Positions 12,660 to 64,000 of a stretch of 64,000 bases of DNA are shown here, piece by piece; the stretch's first letter is position 1, and every line of letters begins with the position of its first letter. Source of the stretch: Meghimatium bilineatum (Eukaryota > Mollusca > Gastropoda > Stylommatophora > Philomycidae). The notes beneath the pieces were generated by a model that saw only the letters and a program-made list of their open reading frames with translations, searched no databases and was not told where the DNA came from. The DNA lies in contig CM067298.1 in NCBI GenBank assembly GCA_034231615.1, positions 25,934,528-25,998,527 on the forward strand. The letters are read 5' to 3'. Position numbers and translations under genes: made by a program.

Positions 12660-13300
12660 TTTATTCTATAGCAGTGGTAGGAAAAAAATATGGCCTGCAA
12701 GCCAAATTCGACACCCACCAAGCAATTTTTTTTCTAACCTGCCAGGCTAATCTAAAGGTACTACAGTCAAATTTTATTATAACAATGTGGTCTGGACAGA
12801 TAAAATATGTAGGTCTGGCCAACAATCCAGAGCGTACTTATCTGCCATTACCGAGGGTGCATGCAAAACTTTATACATTGACATCGTGGTTTTTAAAATC
12901 AGTATAAAATCGATCTAGTGCAAGAGAACTTTGAAATTACTTTCTATGTGTTGTAACGACTATTTGCACTTTCTGAAATAATTTAACAGCCACAGCATTA
13001 TTTCTAGTGCATAATGCTACTTATTATAATGCTAGGCTTAAATTTACATTAATTTCTATATATCATACAATATTACCTTCAAAATCTCCTATATTTCATG
13101 ATAAAAACTCATCTACAATGACTACCGGGGTATATCTGTATTTCACACATGCCACCATTTTAAAACAATGTAATTTCCTGGACGAGCTATTTTTAGTAAC
13201 TGTATTGAAACAGATATTACTGTACTTCTGACGTATCAAAGTGGTTTTGACGATTGTCAACATTGATCACCAAGGTTCTATAACGGAAATTTGACGATTG
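12660..13300. other. Unassigned DNA
   Basis: No gene. Around 12790 GTCTGGACAGATAAAATATG resembles the start of repeat E, and 12828-12850 (ATCCAGAGCGTACTTATCTG) is unassigned. Nothing else supported. Confidence 0.35.
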
Positions 13301-13309
13301 TCGAAATTG

Positions 13310-13455
13310 GAAAGTAAAGTGATTATGAAATAGCAGAATTTCCTATATACAGTACAAACAGTCAAGAATAAATATAATTGGGGATTTTGAAAAGTGTTGT
13401 TAAATAGGGAAATGTGTTATAAAAAGATGCACTATAGAGGGATTTCACTGTATAA
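13310..13455 (+). repeat. Family E repeat
   Basis: Contains AGAATAAATATAATTGGGGA, TTTTGAAAAGTGTTGTTAAA and GATGCACTATAGAGGGATTT. Near-identical blocks occur at 16980-17085, partly at 11205 and in reverse at about 30650-30725. Type unknown; no termini were defined. Confidence 0.7.
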
Positions 13456-13509
13456 ATAGCCCCAGAGTTCAGAAAATACAACTTCGAGTTGCACAGGACT
13501 AAATTTTGA

Positions 13510-13760
13510 AAACGCTTTGCTGATTAGCAGGATGCAGTCTAGAGAATAGAATGGGTTGTGTCATGAATTATAGCTTAACTGTCATATCTGTAGTTTTTGG
13601 CCTGACACATGCAACTTCAGCATGGTCTATGGGTCACTCTATGGGAAAGAACAGCCACCTCACCCTGAAATCTCCTTAGTTGCCTCTTGCAACATGCCTG
13701 GCAGGTTACAGTGTTGCTATTATTTGCTTCAGATTTGGGGGACTCAGCACAAGCTATCCA
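13510..13760 (-). mobile_element. Family A copy, tail missing
   Basis: Runs from ATTAGCAGGATGCAGTC through TTGGCCTGACACATGCAACT, GGGTCACTCTATGGGA and GTTGCTATTATTTGCTTC. It lacks the CTTCTT tract end. Confidence 0.7.
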
Positions 13761-13945
13761 AAACCTTTTGCCAAATAAGCCATTGTGTTAACAGTTCAGC
13801 TAATCACACCTATGCCTACCTTTATACACATATTTTACCCTACAAAAACAAACTCAAAGCAGTTATTCTAAAATATTTGAAGCATGAACCATATTCCAGG
13901 TATTAAATAAATTATAGATTTATTAAGAACATCTGTCAAACTACG

Positions 13946-15735
13946 ATGGATCTGGAAAATGCATATAACAGAGTCAGCTTTGGTCATCTCAATTCTTTGC
14001 TAAGTGTACTCAGTATCAACTCCTGGATAATTTTATTGATAGTTATGGTGCTGTCGTCCAGACCTGTTGCTCTGAGATTGGGATCCTGGACGTCAGAGAT
14101 CAGAACTATAGCACTGGAATTGTCACAGGGATCACCACTAAAACTTGTGCTCTATAACATCTACGCATGCAAAATATCGCTGTTTCAGGAAACTGGACCC
14201 GGCAGAATACTAACATATGCTGATGACCTCTTCCTGTATAAGCACAGCAGAAACAGAAGACATGAGTGATGGCATTCAGGCTAATCTAGAACATAGGCAG
14301 TCATCAATCCCACCAAGGCAAAGATCATCTTGTTCTCGCGGAACAACAACATGGTCACAGACACAGTACCAGCAGCCACGTGCATGGGCATCAAAATTGA
14401 CAGGGAGCAGACTATGAAATATCTAGGCATCACTTTTGGTAGTATAAGTCTATATTTTGTGAAACATGTGGACAATGCCATTCAGAAAGCTAAAAAGGGT
14501 GTCGGTGTAGTCAAAATCATGGCATCTGCAAAGATGCCACAATGAACCATTTTTCAGATGATGCAGGCAGTGGTACTATCTGTGTTAGACTATGGTCTAG
14601 GTTTACTTACACTGTCACAAATACAGGTGGATAGACTGGAGAGAGTTAAAAATTAAGCCATTAGAGCCATCCTAGGATGCATAAGAGATACACGCATCAC
14701 AGCCATAATGTTTCTCCGAGAGCTACCGAGCATCAAAGCAAGATATAAAATAGCTCAGATTACTACAAAGATATAGCTAAAAAGTAGCTAGAGAATACTA
14801 CAAAGTCACCAATAATGATCATCACCTCTTACACCAATCTCTAGACAACACAAAATGAAGGAGTATCAAGAGAGGAAGCTCTAGGATGGCAGAAGATACC
14901 CTACTCAGAGTTTGTGAGCTGGAGGAAGTGGGAAGAGGCTGTGAATGGGTAACATTTGGCAAAGAGAGAAAGTTAATTGACAACAATTGTGTTACAGATG
15001 GGAAGAAAGTGAAGCGACTGGGCTGTCAACAGAACAGATGGAATGATCCAAGAACTCAAATTGCAGCACTCAAAGCCACATGATACAATAATTTAAACAG
15101 ACAACTCAGTAACACAAGAAACAAACAGGTGTGGTTGGGGCTTCATGGCCTACCAAAATGGCAAGAAATTAACTGAGAAGTCAGCTACATACCCCACTAC
15201 TACATCAAATATGAGAATGGAAATAGAGGCTGGAAATAGAAGCAGTGACAGCAGCTCTCATTTGGCTTGCGACATAACCACCAACAGATTGTGATTCTAT
15301 CAGACTCTCAAAGTATGCTGTGCAAGATAGAAAAGTTTATGATCAGAACTGAGTGGGTCACTCTTCTTAACAACATGCAGAGTATTACATGGATCTACTG
15401 TCCAGGTCATGCTAGGGTAATGGGAAATTAAAGAGCCGATGATTGGCTGGTAAAGCCTTGGTGAATAGCATTGAGATAAGAAGAAGAGACAGGTTTGAAT
15501 TAATTAGAGCAGTAAAGACAATATACATATTCAGAGAATGGTAGAAATGGGAGGGACTAGAGGCAATGGGAGAAAGTTCAACCTCTCCGGAAAGATCAGA
15601 AGAACGGACAATCAGCAACGGACTGAGACACTGAGCTTATACACTTTTAGATGACTGCCGGAACGGCAAAGAGAGCATATAGGGGAATGTCCTGAGAGCT
15701 GTGACGCTTGTTCCTGATCAAGAATCTGTCAAACC
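13946..15735 (+). mobile_element. Non-LTR retrotransposon, 5'-truncated (RT, RNase H, 3' end)
   Basis: RT motifs: MDLENAYNRV (motif A), LSQGSPLKLVLYNIY (motif B) and TYADDLFLY (motif C, intact YADD). After frameshifts: TMKYLGITFG, SVLDYGLGLLTLSQ-like, MAEDTLLRVCELEEVGRGCE, then decayed RNase H (MRMEIEA, SDSQSMLCKIE, ITWIYCPGHA). The 3' part ends GATCAAGAATCTGTCAAAC near 15735. Dead copy of a Jockey/I-like element with RNase H. It lies antisense to HECTD2 just beyond the stop codon. Confidence 0.88.
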
Positions 15736-15836
15736 AATAGTCCCTAAAAAGTTTGATTGTAAAATTCTTTAGAATGTTCATACTAGAAGTTAAATGTGCT
15801 TACTGTAAATTTAACACAATTTTGTAGTACTGATTT

Positions 15837-61647
<45,811 letters not shown>

Positions 61648-61829
61648 CTGAGATGACACAGATACTTAAATATTGTTGTCTTTTATACAGCTTTATATTA
61701 AAAACATTTTAGAAAAATAGCTTATGCTACAGACTTTAATTTATGAAACACATACTTCTTCTTGAACTAGCCAATGTTCAAGATTGTGGTTCCAAGCAAG
61801 TTTAGTGAATGAAATCAGAATAGAATATT

Positions 61830-62400
61830 CGAAAAATATTCTAAAATGTGAATGTACTATGTGAACAAAGTATCAACAAGCTAAGGAAGTATTTTCTAAT
61901 GACTAATGGATTTATTATAATGTATGTTCTATTCTTCTTCTTCTTCTTCAGTGTTCATTCTCAAACTCCCAGTGGATCTCCCTTGCAGCAGGACAATGGT
62001 CCTACTAGATTTCCAGCAGGATATAGTCCAGAGAATGGAATGTGTTGTGTCACTGTTTTATTTGTGCCAATGGCCAGACACATCCATATTCGGCAGTTGC
62101 ATGTGTGTGTGTGTTCTATTTGAGTGTGAAATGTGAGTTACTCTGCAGAGAAGGATGTGAATATCCTGACATGTAAACAATGAACACAACCAAATACCAA
62201 TAACAGCATATAACAAAAGAGTATCGTAACATGAGACCAAAAGTAGACTAAGAAACGGTGGATAGAAAACATCAAGATAACCTTAAACAAACATGGATTT
62301 AATGCAACCATGGCGACTCATCTGGCCTTGGATTGACAACTGAACCTCTATACTTAACAGCAAGTGTGGATACTATCAACCATCATTCATCTGGGGAACC
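61830..62400 (+). mobile_element. Internally deleted LINE derivative, carrying a family B insertion
   Basis: Sibling of 50890-51440: CAAGCTAAGGAAGTATTTTC, GATGTGAATATCCTGACATG, AAACATCAAGATAACCTTAA, ATGCAACCATGGCGACTCAT, AGCAAGTGTGGATACTATCA. Family B sits at 61934-62112. Confidence 0.78.
61934..62112 (-). mobile_element. Family B copy, complete, with a known empty site
   Basis: 179 bp with target duplication GTTCTATT at 61926-61933 and 62113-62120. The sibling LINE derivative has the uninterrupted site GTTCCATTCGAG at 50974-50985. Hairpin: GTGGATCTC ... AGCAGGACAATGGTCCTACT ... TTCCAGC. Confidence 0.93.
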
Positions 62401-62401
62401 A

Positions 62402-62565
62402 CAATACATCCAACTTCAGTGTGACTTTTGGGATAATTTGACCTGCAGGATGAACAATACACTCCATCCCTAAATTTGCTTAGTTGTCTTTTAGGACCTG
62501 CATGAAACATCAGAGTGATACTATTGTTTGTTCACGGACCCTAGCAACAAACATGATGATGAAAT
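62402..62565 (-). mobile_element. Family A head half
   Basis: ACATCCAACTTCAGTGTGAC, CTTAGTTGTCTTTTAGGACC and GATACTATTGTTTGTTCACG. Abuts the LINE derivative. Confidence 0.62.
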
Positions 62566-62569
62566 AATC

Positions 62570-63020
62570 CCTTTAGATGTGAGAAGGTAGCTCTTTCAGA
62601 CAAAAGCACAGGTACTTTTCAGTTTTGTAGCCAAGGTAACATCTGGACTCATGTATAGGTGTCTCAAAAACAAGAATGTGTAAGTGAAGTATTTTAATGC
62701 ATGTTTAGACCCTGAAGGGAGGAACTCTAGTGCGCCAGTATCCCAGGATTACCCTGTCCTACCCCAACACACACTTCTGGGCCAACTATTTCATCATTCT
62801 TCTGTCAGATTTGTTGGCCCATTCACAGTGATGGCACATCTATCATTTTCCATCACCTAGGAGTCTGCCACAAAAAGGACAACGGTGCAATATCTGCTGA
62901 ATTGAATCTCTTCAGCATCCATGGGGTTTATTTTATAAATGACAAAAGTAGGAAATTGAGACAAGATCTGACAATTAATTTTGTTCACAGGTGACAGATT
63001 GTCAGTCTATACCCCAACTA
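62570..63020. other. Unassigned DNA
   Basis: Intron upstream of exon e1; no exon or repeat recognised. Less AT-rich around 62700-62890. Confidence 0.35.
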
Positions 63021-63024
63021 TCCT

Positions 63025-63375
63025 GTCACCTTTTATGACATGTCTGGAATGATGAATGTGACTATTCTTTGCACCCTGAACTAAAAGTCCATTCCCTGGT
63101 TGCTACAATGGTGACACATAGGTGATAAATTGATTTTTTGGGGGTTTAAAAACATAGGGGAAGTAAAGAATAGTAACGATGTGACCTGTCATACATGTTG
63201 TAAGGGACAGCTGGGGGGGGGGGGGGGAGGAGAAGGTTGATTACAGTCATAAGTGATCTTAAAATATCTTGCTAAATTGAGATGTGAGGCTGTAAGTTGT
63301 AGTTTCTGCTGCCAAGTTACAACATGTTCTGCTCTCAAGACTATATCTTGACAATAAGTAGAAGTTTTTGTAAAC
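63025..63375. mobile_element. Two family A scraps in opposite orientation
   Basis: 63025-63130 (ACCTTTTATGACATGTCTGG, GACTATTCTTTGCACCC) is a minus-strand head. 63150-63375 (GGGGAAGTAAAGAATAGTAA, GTTACAACATGTTCTGCTCT) is a decayed plus-strand copy with a run of about 15 G at 63214-63228. Confidence 0.55.
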
Positions 63376-63949
63376 AAGTTAAGAACATTTCAAAGCTTAA
63401 AAACACCAGGAAAATAGACCATAAACGTGCTAAAACTTTGATTTGTCCAGTTGATCCATGGACTATATTTTGTCTACCTCTGGTTTAATTGAACCACAAG
63501 AACAAAATAGTTAATGTATTTGTGATTGTTCATTAGGAAAAAACAAACATATAAATGGATATCAAATTACTGAAATGTAAAGTTAACATAGCTTTATGGA
63601 TAGAGATCTCAGACATTATGTATCTAATGTATAAAACTGTGCTAAATCCCCAGTTGACCCCAACAATCGATGGTAGACTGAAAATAATGATGTTATTGAC
63701 TTTTAATCATTCAATTATTGACCATTAACATGCGACATTTTATTTTGAGCTCTCATTGAAAAGAAAACAGAACTGATACAAATCAGATAAAGTGCAATCT
63801 ATAATATAGGTTCATTGCTGTAACAGAGACTCACATGCTTCTCTTATTTGCCTTGGTGGTATACTGAGTGATCATTTATTTGTTCATAGCTTATTTTGCT
63901 TCTATTTTAAATATTAATCCTTCTTTATCATCAAACTTCTGGATTTTTT

Positions 63950-64000
63950 TTCTGCATTTGTTCTAAAATTCCTGCTTATTGGCAAGATGTAGTCTGGAGA
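63950..64000 (-). mobile_element. Family A or B copy cut by the window edge
   Basis: CTGCATTTGTTCTAAAATTC, CTGCTTATTGGCAAGATGTA, GTCTGGAGA: the tail side of the shared A/B sequence. Confidence 0.55.

Noticed and set aside
63214..63228. G-run as a quadruplex regulator
   Set aside because: A single homopolymer inside a decayed repeat and prone to assembly error; no four-tract pattern.

Overview
The window is AT-rich animal DNA. Introns are spliced at canonical GT/AG sites, there are no bacterial-type operons, and broken non-LTR retrotransposons, SINE-like elements, a mariner and minisatellites are dense. The RNase H-bearing LINE remnants with (GAA)n tails suggest a lophotrochozoan, perhaps a gastropod mollusc. 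That assignment is an inference from the repeats only (about 0.4).

The one host gene I can support is the 3' three quarters of HECTD2, a HECT-type E3 ubiquitin ligase, on the minus strand from 61647 down to the stop codon at 15837. Sixteen exons totalling 1695 nt encode the last 564 residues. Every exon was placed by similarity to the remembered vertebrate HECTD2 protein, by GT/AG borders and by reading-frame phase, and all 15 junctions keep the frame. The N-terminal exons must lie beyond 64000. The complete HECT domain is present, with the catalytic cysteine codon at 15936-15938.

The introns and the downstream flank (1-15836) are mostly dead mobile DNA. About 25 LINE pieces (RT, RNase H or 3' ends) lie on both strands. 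Two related SINE-like families, called A (about 285 bp) and B (about 155-180 bp), supply about 38 copies. Ten have clear 7-12 bp target duplications. They share ends and a (GAA)n tail and differ mainly in an internal hairpin. Other mobile DNA includes four tRNA-headed SINE candidates, an internally deleted mariner nested in a LINE, and a 1.4 kb inverted-repeat element holding a 24-bp tandem repeat that reads as sixteen octapeptides. Tandem arrays include a 38-bp minisatellite with telomere-like CCCTAACCC (32.1-33.1 kb, split by a SINE), a 49-bp array (33.6-34.0 kb) and an 18-bp array (26.4 kb).

Region by region: 1-15.8 kb is flank made of repeats, with a LINE ending about 100 bp beyond the HECTD2 stop. 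15.8-24.4 kb holds the C-terminal HECT exons, separated by LINEs and the inverted-repeat element. 24.4-43.3 kb holds the rest of the HECT exons and the big minisatellites. 43.3-61.6 kb holds the pre-HECT exons in large introns. 61.6-64 kb is intron with a LINE derivative and A/B copies. Nested insertions with target duplications and two occupied/empty site pairs give a relative order of events. Nothing looks like an operon, a CRISPR array or a standalone RNA gene.
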